A stretch of DNA of 64,000 bases from assembly GCA_903813345.2 (NCBI GenBank), contig CAIIXF020000004.1, forward strand, positions 9,992,196 through 10,056,195, written 5' to 3'. The notes beneath the pieces were generated by a model that saw only the letters and a list, made by a program, of their open reading frames with translations, had not been told where the DNA came from and ran no database searches. Each line of letters starts with the position of its first letter. The first letter of the stretch is position 1. Shown one piece after another: positions 23,500 to 35,700 of the stretch. The translations under genes were made by a program, and so were the position numbers. This stretch comes from Owenia fusiformis. Lineage: Eukaryota; Annelida; Polychaeta; Sabellida; Oweniidae.

Positions 23500-24200
23500 A
23501 CATGATTATATACACATATCTGCATAACAATCGGAGACAGAAGTCAAACTATTGTCCAATAAAGAATCTAACATTTAGTGATAACAGTTCTCTTTGTCTT
23601 AGTCTTTGTTTTCTTAACTGCGGAAGTCTACCAACATCACCTAGATTACATAAGAGGTCATCTAACAGTCTAAAATTGCTTTTAATCGCAAGTGAAAGTA
23701 TTCCGACCAAAAGTTGTATACCTGTAATTTGGGGGGGATGTTGCATCACATAACTACAACGTTCATATAGAAATATACAATAAGCATGTCGTATAAAAGC
23801 TAAAATTATAAATACTCATTTCAAAGTCATTCTGTTCAAGTTATGAAAAACAATGCTAAACACTAAAATAAACAAATCGACTTGATTACTTTTGAAAACT
23901 TCTTGAGAGGTGATGGACTAATGTATTTGTGTATGTATTCATTAGAACGTCTGTCTGATTGAAATACTATTTCTTAAATACAAACATAAATGAATAAATC
24001 TTGGTCAGAAGTCTGAACATTGTCCAACGAAATAATAAGAATCTACATTTAACATTTAATGATTACAAAAGGATTAATTGCTATATAGTCTTTGTCTTAG
24101 TCTTTGTTTTTCTAACGGTGGAAGTGTACCAACATCACCTTGATTACAGAAGATCTAACAGTCTAAAATTGCTTTTAATTCCCGAGTTTTAATTACATTG
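23500..24200. repeat. Degenerate direct repeat of about 450 bp
   Basis: 23553-23700 and 24005-24185 share CTCTTTGTCTTAGTCTTTGTTTT, GTGTACCAACATCACC and AACAGTCTAAAATTGCTTTTAAT. Weaker echoes appear near 26290-26440 and 27205-27270. Probably an old tandem or internal repeat of the surrounding transposon. Confidence 0.5.
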
Positions 24201-24869
24201 TATGAATAGAGTTTTTTGCCTCTCTTTTCATTTTTAAACCAGTCTCTGTTTCCGTATTTAACAATTTATTGTGCTAATTATTTCAGTTAGTGTCGAAATC
24301 AAAACGATTTTCTACATTATAGTTCATTCCTCTTGCACTGACTAAATATTAAAATAAGCCAGTCTGATTGCGAATTTACAAATCCTATAAAAGTAGCTTC
24401 AAACCGCCTTTTAATCAGAGAAAACATTAAGTTAATTCATCTGATTGCGAAAAAACGAATCAATCTAATTATCTGATCTCCATGCTATTTGATTCGTGCA
24501 TTATCTACAAGCCAATCGGGCAAGGGTGAAATTATTTCATTTGAAAACAGAAATAGATATTATAACCCCTCTAGCATAACTGTTCGGGAGAAATTCATAC
24601 AAAAATAAGGTACACAACTGATGAGGGATCGCACGCAATGCACGCACCCTTCTCCTCCTCCTCCGTGTTTGCCCACACACGACCATATTTGATAATTTTT
24701 CAAAGGAAAAAGCATTTCCCCCGGGAATATAGGTGTAGCGGTTGCCAGAAGTCGCACAGATTGGGAGTCAGGGTATCCTGATCCATGCCTCATCGCCTGA
24801 TTTGTCTGATATTTAGAGGGGGCGCAAAAATGATTATGGGGGGGGGGTAAACGTGGAAGTTGCCAAAAT

Positions 24870-25077
24870 ATCCGTGGGCGTATCCAGGGGGGGGGTTGTG
24901 ATGGATGCGATCGCACCCCCCCCCCCCCCCTTAACAATAAAAATAAAACCCTGAGAAAGAAGAAGAAAGGAGCTTTAAAATGCTGCTCAGACCACAATCG
25001 TACCCTCCTGACTGAAAACCGAATTTTTTTTGGCGATCGCACCCCCTCCCCCTGACTGAAAGCTGGCTACGCCCCTG
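24870..25077. mobile_element. hAT-like MITE, second copy
   Basis: Left GGGCGTATCCAGGGGGG and right GCTGGCTACGCCCCTG are inverted. Internal GCGATCGCACCCC words occur at both ends in direct orientation. Same family as 16356-16608. Confidence 0.55.
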
Positions 25078-25355
25078 ATATCTGTTTTTGGTCATCAATA
25101 AAACTATGGTGAGGATATATGGGTTTTGATAACAATAGGCTTTATATATGTATAATTAATCCAAATTCATGTTGTATCATGTTGGCTATATCGTTTCAAG
25201 TGAAGAATTAAGAACTGAAATCGGGGTTGACTTAGTTTGAGCAGACATATAAAATATAAATGTTTTATATGTCTCTGGTTTGAGTCAGGGGAACAAAATC
25301 TAATCAGACAGACGGATAAATTAATATTTGTTAAATGAGTATTATAGGTTATAGG

Positions 25356-25560
25356 CAGGCCCGTATCCAGGGGGAGGGGTTCGCAGGGTTCGGGCGAACC
25401 CCCCTGGCCAAAGATTCTTTCAAAATCATGCTGTTTTTCACCATTTTGAGCATTTCTCGTGTGATTTTAGCCATATTTGGACCAAAAAGTTAAATGTGAA
25501 CCCCCTAGACAATTTTTGAAAACTGCCCCCCCCCATTGGCAAATCCTGGCTACGGGCCTG
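25356..25560. mobile_element. 205-bp MITE with 9-bp target duplication
   Basis: Ends CAGGCCCGTATCCAGG and CCTGGCTACGGGCCTG are inverted, and GGTTATAGG flanks both sides exactly (25347-25355 and 25561-25569). The near-8-bp duplication and CAGG...CCTG ends fit hAT. Fragments with the same end occur at 15628-15658, 26125-26150, 46059-46105 and 50272-50320. Confidence 0.75.
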
Positions 25561-26150
25561 GGTTATAGGCAGTATCATGGGAACCAAGGAAATGTGTATT
25601 ATTTTCTGTGAACCATCTGTAGATTGAAAAACAAGGATCAATAAATATAACTAATCAAAATCAAACATTAGAAATCTATTTTTGACTGGACACATTTTTG
25701 TTCTCGAATGCCAACTTTGATTTGAATGATTTCAATCAAATATGTAGGTGTGAATATTTTCGAAACAAATGTGTGATATATACACATATTTTGTACCAAA
25801 TGTGTGACATAAACGGCAATCGCGTGCAAAGACCGAACGGAATGCGTTCGCTTTTTTCGCCGTTCGGTATTTTACCGTGTCGGCATTTCACAAAAAAACG
25901 ATTTTTAAAAATTTCAACAAAATCCGTGATTTGCGTGATATTTGATCATACACGCTAAATTGATGCGTGATTTCTATTTTTCCAGCAAATGCGTTTTCAA
26001 AAGGCGCATTTGAAGTTCAGAAAATGCAAGAAGACTTGGATAGACATTATGTATTTATATATTTATATGTTATGAATTTATTTTGTATTCAATTCGAATT
26101 CTGTTGAGTTGGACTCCTTGAACATCCCCCCCCCCTTGGCTACGGGTATA

Positions 26151-27890
26151 AGTATCTTCGGCACAGGAGAGAATAATACTAGACTTCTGCAATGCAACTA
26201 ATTAGAGAGACCTAAGATGAAAATAATGTAACAGTGGTCTACTTCGGGTCTACTTTGGTTATAAAAATACCTGTTCCTGTAAAAATATACAATTGTAGTC
26301 CATCACAGAGTTCATTTATTTCACGAAAGCGTCAAAGGACATTGCCCCTAAACACTAAGATAAACAAATTAACTTCCGCAGAAACATCCTGTAGAGGAAA
26401 AAACAAATGGCTTTGCATAACGGATTAGAATAGCCAGTCTGTCTGATTGTATACATGTAATATATTAGATACATTTTAAATTAAATGAATTTTGACGGAT
26501 TGTGTGATTCCTGGGAAATGAAAAATAGTTTATTTTTCCTGGCTGTTTAATGAAAGCACATTTAAAAATCTCCATTCATTAACTTCTAACGGGCTTTGAA
26601 AACCAGGGATTGAAAACGAGGAATCAATGGTAATTAATATGATCTTAGAATTTGTACATGTCTATGAGAGGTGCGAAAGGCAGGTTGGCCGTGTGGTCGC
26701 CGTATGGTTGACATGCGGACAATGTAAGAAAGGTAACTTTGTTCCCCTGGTCTGGCCGTATGATTGCTACAAATGGACATGCATGGATTTATTGCACTCG
26801 ACAGAGTTATGTTTATGTCTTTTGAATGGTGGCTCTACCTCGATGCATCTGTTAATAAATGATACTATAAGCTTTATTGGATGTGAATTCACCCTTTCAA
26901 ATTCAAATTCCAAATAAATAAAGCACACAATTTAAGTGTGACAAAAAAGAGCAAAACTGAAAACCCGTTCACCTATAGTGCCCGACATTACGTTAATAAA
27001 CAATTTCCACATGTTGAAATATATTGCTATTTGATTGAGTTCAAGACAAAACATTTTGGAATTGTTTCACATAATGTAATATTCCTCGGATTTGATGCAT
27101 ACACATGTTTCACAATCAGACACAAGGGTCTTATACGGGGTCTTACATTTGGAAAACCAATCTATAAGTAGTATTAGATTATCACAAAAGATAAATAACT
27201 TTTAAAACTGCGGTTAGGTAGCATCTTGATTACAGTAAAGACAGGTCATCTAGGAATTATTTCTGCCTCTAATTCCTTAAACCGCTTCGTTGAACAGTGC
27301 CAAAATATTTCAGTCAGATCCTAAAACAAAACTTTTTTTAATCCCCTCACCTTGTCAATGTCTATGCCTGCATCTGGTTTTGCCCACCATTGGAAGGGAG
27401 CCGATATACACATAGATTACTTACTTGCCATGGACAGGGGGGGGGGGCACAGAAACGAACAATCTGGGGTCATAAAAGATAATTGGGGAAGGGGGAGGGG
27501 GAGGGGAGGTGGTGAATAGTGAAGTCCGGGAGCGAAGTTAAGGGGTACTGAAATCTTTCTTTTGATATTTAGTGCTTGAATGGAGACTCGTTTCCACTCC
27601 CCGCACTCTAGTAAAATTTAAATATTTGATCCAAAGGAGCTATTTTGTATCAAACTTGCATTCCGATTAATTAACACTCCCACGATTGTACCGCTTCACT
27701 ATTGTCTAAGATAATTATAATGAATTCACGGGACACTATAGTCTTCCTTTTAAACTTTAGTGGTTGGATCAGAGTCTGGAGACATAAAAACAATTATAAC
27801 TAGATTTTGGAAATTGAACGAGTTCAATTTCAGACTCCAGATCTAGACTTTTTTTAGCCGAGTCATCCAGAATAAACCAAGTCATCCAAA
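26151..27890. other. Interior of the CACTA-type element, no gene seen
   Basis: AT-rich sequence with weak repeats. Short open frames (for example 26627-26917) have no recognisable domain. A purine-rich tract lies at 27430-27530. Confidence 0.4.
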
Positions 27891-27899
27891 ATAAGCTAA

Positions 27900-28075
27900 G
27901 TCATTAAGAAAAAAAAGGAAGGATAGGATAGAATAGGAAGGAACGATAGGATAGAATAGGAAAGAAGGATAGAATAGAATAGGAAGAAGGGATAGAATAG
28001 GAAGGAGAGGATACGAAGCAAGGGTAGATAGGAAGGATAGGATAGGATCAGAAAGGAAGGATGGATGTATTTTCA
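27900..28075. repeat. Purine-strand simple repeat (GGATAGGATA-like)
   Basis: Irregular repeats of GGATAGAATAGGAA over about 175 bp, strongly strand-asymmetric (almost no C or pyrimidine runs). Confidence 0.85.
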
Positions 28076-28129
28076 ATATTTTCTTCTCTATTCTTGACTT
28101 TCTATCAGGATACCATCAGATCGATTTTT

Positions 28130-30940
28130 CTTGAAATTTCAAAACGCCATAACTTCCGAACCGGAAGTCGGATCGAAATTTGATTTGCAGATTCGGATTC
28201 CTGACAAAATTTTACCTCTAATTCATAACTCAAACATTAAATTTGGCGAATTTTTATTTTGACCCACTTTTCGGACACGCCATAACTTCGGAACCGGAAG
28301 TCGGATTGAAATTTAGTTTGTAGATTCGGATTTCTGAGAAAATTCTATTCTTAATTCATAACTCATACGTTAAATTTGGAGAACTTTTTATTTTGACCTA
28401 CTTTTCGGATACCATATCTCAAAAGTGGGTCAAAATACTTTCTGACGGCAAAAGGCTAACGCTATTAGCACACTCTTGGCTACATGTATACACAATTATG
28501 AGGAATATAATTAAAGTGTAGTGTCAGAATCGCAAAAATAAGGATAAACTATGAATTTGACCTAGATTTTGACCTAGGGATTTTGGTGTCCAAATTTTGA
28601 AGTTAGGTAGCCTTTGAGGTTCCCTTCTTTCATAGGCTTTCATTATTTTAAGCTGTACTTAGTCTATATCTCGTATTTTACACTTCAAAAAAAATCTTTT
28701 TTCCCATTGACATAACATGGGGCACCAAATTTAGCGATTTTTGAGCTTTCAAAATGACATTACTTCCGAACCGGAAGTCGGATCGAAATTTGGTTTGCAG
28801 ATTCGGATTCCTGGGAAAATTCCATACTTAGTTCATAACTCACACGTTAAATTTGGAGAATTTTTTATTTTGACCTACTTTTCGGACACCATTTTTCAAA
28901 AGTGGGTCAAAATACTTTCTGACGGCAAAAGGCTCACACTATTAGCATACTCTTGGCTACATGTATACAAAATTTCGAAGAATATAATTAATCTGTAGTG
29001 TCAGAATCGCAAAAATAAGGAAAAACTTTGAATTTGACCTAGATTTTGACCTAGGCATTTTGGTGTCCAAATTTTAAAGCTAGATGGCTTTTGAGGTCCC
29101 ATTCTTTTAAAAGCTTTCATTATATTTAGCTGAACTCAGTCTATATTTCGTATTTTTCACTTCAATAAAATCTTTTTTCCCATTGACTTAACATGGGCTC
29201 CAAATTTAGCGATTTTTGAGCTTTCAAAACGCCATAACTTCAGAACCGGAAGTCTGATCTAAATTTCGTTTTCAGATTCGGAATCCTGAGAAAATTTCCT
29301 ATAAGATTAATATCCTGGACATTTAATTCGGAGAACTTTTTTTTGGACCTCGTTTTCGGACACTGATATCTCGAAATCGGTTTGAGATATCAAAAAACTA
29401 AATCGACCTTAGATTTTCTACTTTTTTATAAGGAACTCAATGAAAAAAACCCGGATCGGAAATATTGAAGGACGACCGAGAAAATCGCAAAAAGTGACAA
29501 AGTACTGGATTTGACCTAGTTCTCGATCTTTGACCTAGATAAAAATTTGACCCAATTTCCGAGGAACTAGATTCTGAACCTAAATTGACCAAATGATTGT
29601 CTTAACTGAAGATTTTACAGTTATTGAGAAAACTTGCTTAGAATAATAATAACTAGACATGTAAATTGAACAAGTTCAATTTAAGACTCCAGATTTAAGA
29701 CTTGTTTTAAGCTGAGTCATCCAATTACTTGTAAGCTGGGTCAAAATACTCTCTGACGGCAAAAGGCTCACACTATTAGCCCACTCTTTGCTACCTGTAT
29801 ACAAAATTTTGAAGCAAATCGTAAAAGTGTAGTGCCAGAATCGCAAAAATAAGGAAAAACTATGTATTTGACCTAGATTTTGACCTAGGGATTTTGGTGT
29901 CCAAATTTTAAAGCTAGATAGCCTTCGAGGTCCCCTTCTTTTATAGACTTTCAGAATCTTAAGCTGTACTCAGTCTTTATCTGGTATTATTCACTTCAAA
30001 AAAATCTTTTTTCTCATTGACATAACATGGGGCACCAAAATTAGCGATTTTTGAGCTTTCAAAACGCCATAACTTCCCAACGAAAAGTCGGATTGAAATT
30101 TGGTTTGTAGGTTCGGATTCCTGAGAAAATTCTACCCTTAATTCATAACTCATAAGTTAAATTATGAGAAATTTTTATTTTGACCTACTTTACGGACACC
30201 ATATCTCAAAAGTGGGTCAAAATACTTCCTGACGGCAAAAGGCTAACACTATTAGCACAATCTTTGCTACCTGTATACAAAATTTTGAAGCAAATCCTAA
30301 AAGTGTAGTGCCAGAATCGCAAAAATAAGGAAAAACTACGAATTTGACCTAGATTTTGACCTAGGCATTTTGGTGTCCAAATTTTGAAGCTAGGTAGCTT
30401 TTGAGGTCCCCTTCTTTTATGGACATTCATTATGTTAAGCTGTGCTCAGTCTATATCTTGTATTTTACACTTCGAAAAAGTCTTTTTTCCCATTGGCTTT
30501 ACATGGGCACCAAATTTAGCAATTTCAAAACGCTATAGCTTCCGAACCGGAAGTCAGATTGAAATTTGGTTTGCAGATTTGGATTCCTGAGGAAATTTTA
30601 CACTTATTTCATAACTCATACGTTGAATTCGGAGAACTTTTTCGTTTGACCTACTTTCCGGACGCAATATCTCAAAATCGGTAAAAGTAATCAAAAAATT
30701 GATTACTCACAGTCGAATCGTCTTTTTCTCGGCTACACGTTGAAAAAAAAATTTTGAAAAAATATCGAAAAATGACAAAGATAATTGACAAAATGATAAT
30801 TTGACCTAGATTTTGACCTTTGACCTAGATAAAAATTTGACCTAATTTCCCAGAAACTAGGTCACATACCCTAACTGACCATGTAAGTAGATTTACTCCA
30901 AGTCTTCTAGTTACTGAGAAAACGTGACAAGAGAGAATAA
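28130..30940. repeat. Degenerate tandem array, units of about 480-830 bp
   Basis: The block CGGAAGTCGGAT.GAAATTTGGTTTGCAGATTCGGATTCCTGA recurs near 28160, 28300, 28770, 29245, 30085 and 30550. CTGACGGCAAAAGGCT recurs near 28440, 28918, 29754 and 30231. TTGACCTAGATTTTGACCTAGG recurs near 28558, 29034, 29870 and 30345. Unit borders vary through partial deletions. No coding frame persists. Confidence 0.8.
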
Positions 30941-30968
30941 TAATAATAAGAAAACTGGCAAAAGCAAT

Positions 30969-31058
30969 AGACTCCAGATTTTCAATCTGGAGTCTAATAA
31001 GAAAAAGAATAATAAGAAAACTGACGAAAACAATAGACTCCAGATTTCATCTGGAGTC
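30969..31058. repeat. Pair of short perfect hairpins
   Basis: TAGACTCCAGATT pairs with its inverse at 30969-30998 and again, with a shorter loop, at 31031-31058. The two are separated by a repeated AATAATAAGAAAACTG block. Related ACTCCAGAT words sit near 27832 and 29686. Confidence 0.7.
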
Positions 31059-32199
31059 TAAATATTTGATTTAGGGAGGTATTCGCAATCCAACTCTGAT
31101 GATACAAGACTAGTCAGCCAAGACTAAATTATGAACTTGTTTATCATTTAGACTATTGAGTTCATTAAATTATTATTCCATGGATATCGCATTTAATCCT
31201 GTCAACACAATCGTGGTATTAATTGGCATGATATTTAATCAGAGAGACGGTTTAAAAAGTTGTTGATTAATGATTAAGTATTAACAGATTAATGATTAAG
31301 TATTAGGAAAAATCCTAATTCAAAGTTTTTGTTCTCTCGCAATAGCAAACCCCTCGCCGGGCAAGCATTCTTTAAAAACGTGAAGTTGAGCAGTTTTGAA
31401 AATTGTCCATTTTGAACCATCGCCTTGCATATTTTTATAACTGCCCTTAAATCACGATAACCGTGATTCCCGAAAGCTGAGATAACTATGGCACACAAAT
31501 ACTAGTAGCCGTTATGGAAAATAAAAACACCGAATTTTGAAATGGGTTAAAATGTGGCAGTCTTACGTTGTCTCCGTTAACAATGTAGCTTTAATATTAA
31601 GACATATTGATTTCAATTAATAAAATGCCCACATTTTTCTTTCATGGAGCGCATTGAAGCAATCCAATATTATAATAAAACCGCTAATAATCTAAATGGG
31701 CGCCCGTGTTTTTACAAGCACGTTATAAATGCTAATATCTTTCAACTGCTGCACTAATCACTTCTGGTGACTTATTTTGAAAAATCATTAATATTAATTC
31801 ATTACAACTTTCAAATGTCAAAACTTAATTTATCAATACCCGCTTTTATTAAAACACTCAATATGTCTATGTCAACAAGATAGTGTCAACACGTTGTGTC
31901 AACAACATGTAACCTAATGTAAACAAATTATACGCAAGAGCAGAGAAATGTATCATCCAGTATAATATGTTTTATCCAGTTGAACCAGATGGAATATAAC
32001 AGCTGATAACAGCTGATAACAAATTAAAACAAATTATACAAGTATCAGAGGAGAAACTCCAAAAAAGTCCGTATCATTCATTGTTATAATTATGTCTTAT
32101 ACATAAACCTATGATAACAGGTTAAAACGAATTAAAACAACTGATATGTATGTTTAATAGGTTTATGATACTGTATTAATCATGGGATTTTACATAGTG

Positions 32200-32733
32200 T
32201 TAGGACTTCAACTTTTAAGAATTTTATGTTACTTTATTCGAACCTAAAAAACTGTTTCATTGTTAGTCTCAAACTTTTTTTGTGGACGGTGATCGGCGGT
32301 TAGTGTCCAACGTTCGAACAATGTTCGGCGTTCGGCGTCTGTAACAAATTGCAGGTGGTGACATTTTGCATGTTAATGCCTTGTAATTACTTAATTACGC
32401 CAGAAACTATCAATTTGGTTATTCATTTAAATCATTCACTTTGTTGAATGGTCATTATGATTTCTTCCGACCAATCAGTAAGGGTGATATGACATGCCGT
32501 TTAGACTATTGGAATGATGATTCATCTCTGCTACGTAATGGTGGTCTTACTTGGGACGATGGAAGTTAAGTTAACCCCCCCCCCCTTGGCCGGCTTAATG
32601 TATAATTCCAACTTAATATCGGGAAATATAAATTGACGCAAGCTGGTCCAAAAGGAAGTTCAGGTTGGTATACTTTGGGAGGGGAGTGTAAATGTGATGA
32701 GTGATTAAACTAAAACCTAGGATGAATCCTAGA
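32200..32733. other. Sequence between CACTA-type element and fukutin-like gene A
   Basis: Contains the 36-bp dispersed block (32346-32381) and a C run near 32577. Similarity to unit B resumes at about 32548 (CTTGGGACGATGGAAGTTAA). Confidence 0.5.
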
Positions 32734-35700
32734 CTAAAATGTTCTCTTTCCGTTATTTTTAAATCGTTGTACAACTTCTCTCTTTTCTGATTCTGCAAAC
32801 TTTCCTGCTTCAACCATATTTGGTGCAGATCTGTCCCAGGCCCACTCTTTGTCAGGTTGCATCCAATTAGGTCCATACTCAGCTTCTATAATAGCTAGAG
32901 TGTTACATGGCACAAGGTAGAGATCGTTGAATAACTCAGCGGAACATAGGGGTATATCTCGAGGATAAATCCATCGTACTTTTTCTAGTGTCTTAAAACG
33001 CAAACCACCGGTCCACGTGTACTTGGTCTCTTTATAGTGGAAGAATATATCCAACTTGATACCAAATCCTCGAACTGCCAACTCAAAGCCATCTTTCGGC
33101 TGAAATGTAAAACGGAACTTGAACAGAAAGTGATTAGTGATTAGTTTCATTTCAGTACAAATGCCTATAATACCAGGGTTCAGATCAACTAATAAATTTG
33201 GCTTTTGAAAATCAATCTCGGCCTCTATCAAATCTCTTAACATAGGATTTGATCAGATTAACCAAATCAGAAACTGACCATAGTAAAGTTCTGACAATAA
33301 CCTGGTCGTTTACCCCCCTATCACACCAAACTAGTTCTTACCCGTTCTTGCCAGTCCTACGAAAAAGTCGTAAAACGGGCTCAATCTGGCTGTGGTCGGG
33401 AAATATGTCTAAGATAATTAGCTACTTCGTTCATAAACAGTCTTCAATACGTCCATCTCATTCGCAGTTCGTTCAGGTCGCACCAGGTCGGTGTGCAACA
33501 TCGTATAACCCTTAGTCTAGAAGGTCATCAGATTACAGAACGGTATGGTCGCCATCGAATTTTGAATCGATTCAAAATTCTAAAATCACCTTCCCGTCTG
33601 AGAACGTTCATGAAGTTCGTAAATAGACCTTAGAAAGTTGCAGCTACGTTCATTCCGTTCGCACACAGCTTAAAGGGTTCCGATTAGCATCCCGTATAAA
33701 AACAATATGGCGGCTCTAGGCGAATCAACTGGATCAGTCCATTTTTAAGAAATAAGGGGAGTTCTGTAAAATCCAGTTTATTGAAATTGTCTTTGAGATA
33801 AAGTAATCCGTTTATAATGATTTTGAAAACGTTATCCAAAGAGTGATTGCGTTCAAAGAATACATGTACAACAGCCAATATAAATCCTTGTATTAGAAAC
33901 CGGTTTGTCTTGCTTTGTTTCATTTGTAGGATATTTCATATGCCAAGCTGTGTGCTATTACGTTATGGGGAAATTAAGATGCCAATTTTTCCTTATTATA
34001 CACAAATAGAAGATCCTGAAACTTCACCCATAAATGTGGAATTGATTTGTCAAAATAAAAATCACCCTTTTATAAATGTGTGACGATCTATAATATACTT
34101 ATGCTATATAACAGTTAGAGGTGTTGACACAACGACCTCGAACCTGTGAACCCTTGAGTATTATTCCGGGATCGGGCCTTTTATACTAAACGGTGAGCAA
34201 CACCAGGAACGAGCGTTCGATTTGCTAAACGATATGCGTCACCCTTTAAAACCAGCTTTGAAGAACGCAGTGGCAACTTGTTTGGTGTGATAGCTATATT
34301 TATGCTAACTCGTTCATAAGCAGTCTTAAATACGTTCTTAATCAGTTTAAACCCGTTTGCAATTAGTTCTACCTCGTTCCCAATACGTCCTTAGACAGTG
34401 CAACTCGTTGTTAAAACGTCCCTAGTAGGATTGAAGTACGACGGTTCCGTTCGTAGTACGTCCAGCTCGTCGTTAGTACGTTGTCACTCGTTCTAATTGT
34501 AGAACGTATCGACCATGAGAACATTTTGAGCATGTTCTAAGTTCTAGGGGACCTAACCTTTCGAGTACGTTCGATGAAGTTTGTAAATAGACCCCAAACG
34601 GTTCTAGGTAGGTCCAGTCCGTTTTCGAGAACGTAGTGAAAACTAGTTTGGTGTGATAGTAGGGTTAAGCCCAACATATACTAACAACTTGTCCCATCGA
34701 GTCCCACGATGTTCTATGGGACCTCGTTATCCTTGCCCCTTGGAGTCCCGTCCCACTATGCCCTATCGAGTCCCATATTTTCATTCTCGATAGGGCTTCG
34801 TGGGACTCGATCGGGGAATCGATGGGGCATGATGGCGCAAAGTTCCGCAGACTACCATGGAATCCCATGAAGTCCCACGGAGTCTCATGGGGCAAAACCT
34901 CATTAGGTCCAAAGAAGTCTGACGAAGTCCCATGCAATGTTGATCCTGTGGAGGTCCCACAGTGCTCCATTGATTGGTGTATGTTGGGTTTTAGTCTCAC
35001 CTTGCCATAGCGGTGCATGATTCTGATTGGGTGACCCGGGTGATTAAGAAGTTTTTCTAGGTCAGGATTAAATTCCGTGATCCATGTCCCCACATCTACA
35101 TCAGTGGTGTGTGCGATGAGACCACACTGCCTGTACCATCCTACAAAAAGTCAAAATGTTTGTACAAAAGTACAAATAATGCTAAACAGTTTGAAACATA
35201 GTATCAACCTACAAATGTCAGTCTGTACACATTGTCACACTGTCTGCCAGGGACCCGCCCCCCCCCCCCTTGGGTGGGCACAGAAAAAAAATTGGGCCCA
35301 AAAAGATTTTGAGCCAAAAAAGTGGGCCTTTTTGGTCATAAATGGGCCTTCTAAGGCCTTATTTTTAATTTAAGACCAAATTTTGAAGAAACAGTGGCCT
35401 CAAAATCCCGGAATTTTTTTTCTCAGACCAGAAGTTTTTCCCCCTCCCCTTGTTGGTTCCCAGATCCACCCCTGTTGTACCATTCTAAAAATAAAGCCAC
35501 ACTGTCTGTACCATCCTATATTTCAGACATATTGTCCGTGTCCTTCTAAACCACCATCTGTACCACTATTTCATAAATAAAGCGAGGCCGTCTTTAACTT
35601 CCTACATATCCTCGTTGTTAGTTACATCAGACACATAAAGTCAAAATGTGTCTGTACCATGATCTACATATAATGCCTTATTGTTAAATTAATGTGTATT

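Larger units (their letters stand above)
22603..32199. mobile_element. 9.6-kb CACTA-type (EnSpm) transposon, apparently non-autonomous
   Basis: Left end CACTATGTAAAATCC (22603 on) and right end GGATTTTACATAGTG (to 32199) are inverted, and the match extends through ATGATTAATA. Both sides carry TTA (22600-22602 and 32200-32202), the 3-bp target duplication typical of this superfamily. Subterminal zones of about 350 bp at each end are rich in TATAATACAAATTA, GATAACAGGTT and GTTTAA words in both directions. I find no transposase frame; the interior is filled with other repeats. Unit B lacks it. Confidence 0.75.

Noticed and set aside
26627-26917. Cys-containing 96-codon plus-strand frame and a tRNA-like GGCCGTGTGGTCGCC stretch
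   Set aside because: The cysteine spacing fits no known module, and no cloverleaf or box B can be formed, so neither a gene nor a SINE head is supported.
27882-28076. Ser/Leu/Pro-rich minus-strand frame
   Set aside because: Translation of the purine-strand simple repeat.
34665-35093. 142-codon minus-strand frame as a single coding unit
   Set aside because: Only 35001-35140 is exon (fukutin-like exon 5); the remainder is read-through into the MITE-derived intron after a GTGAGA donor.
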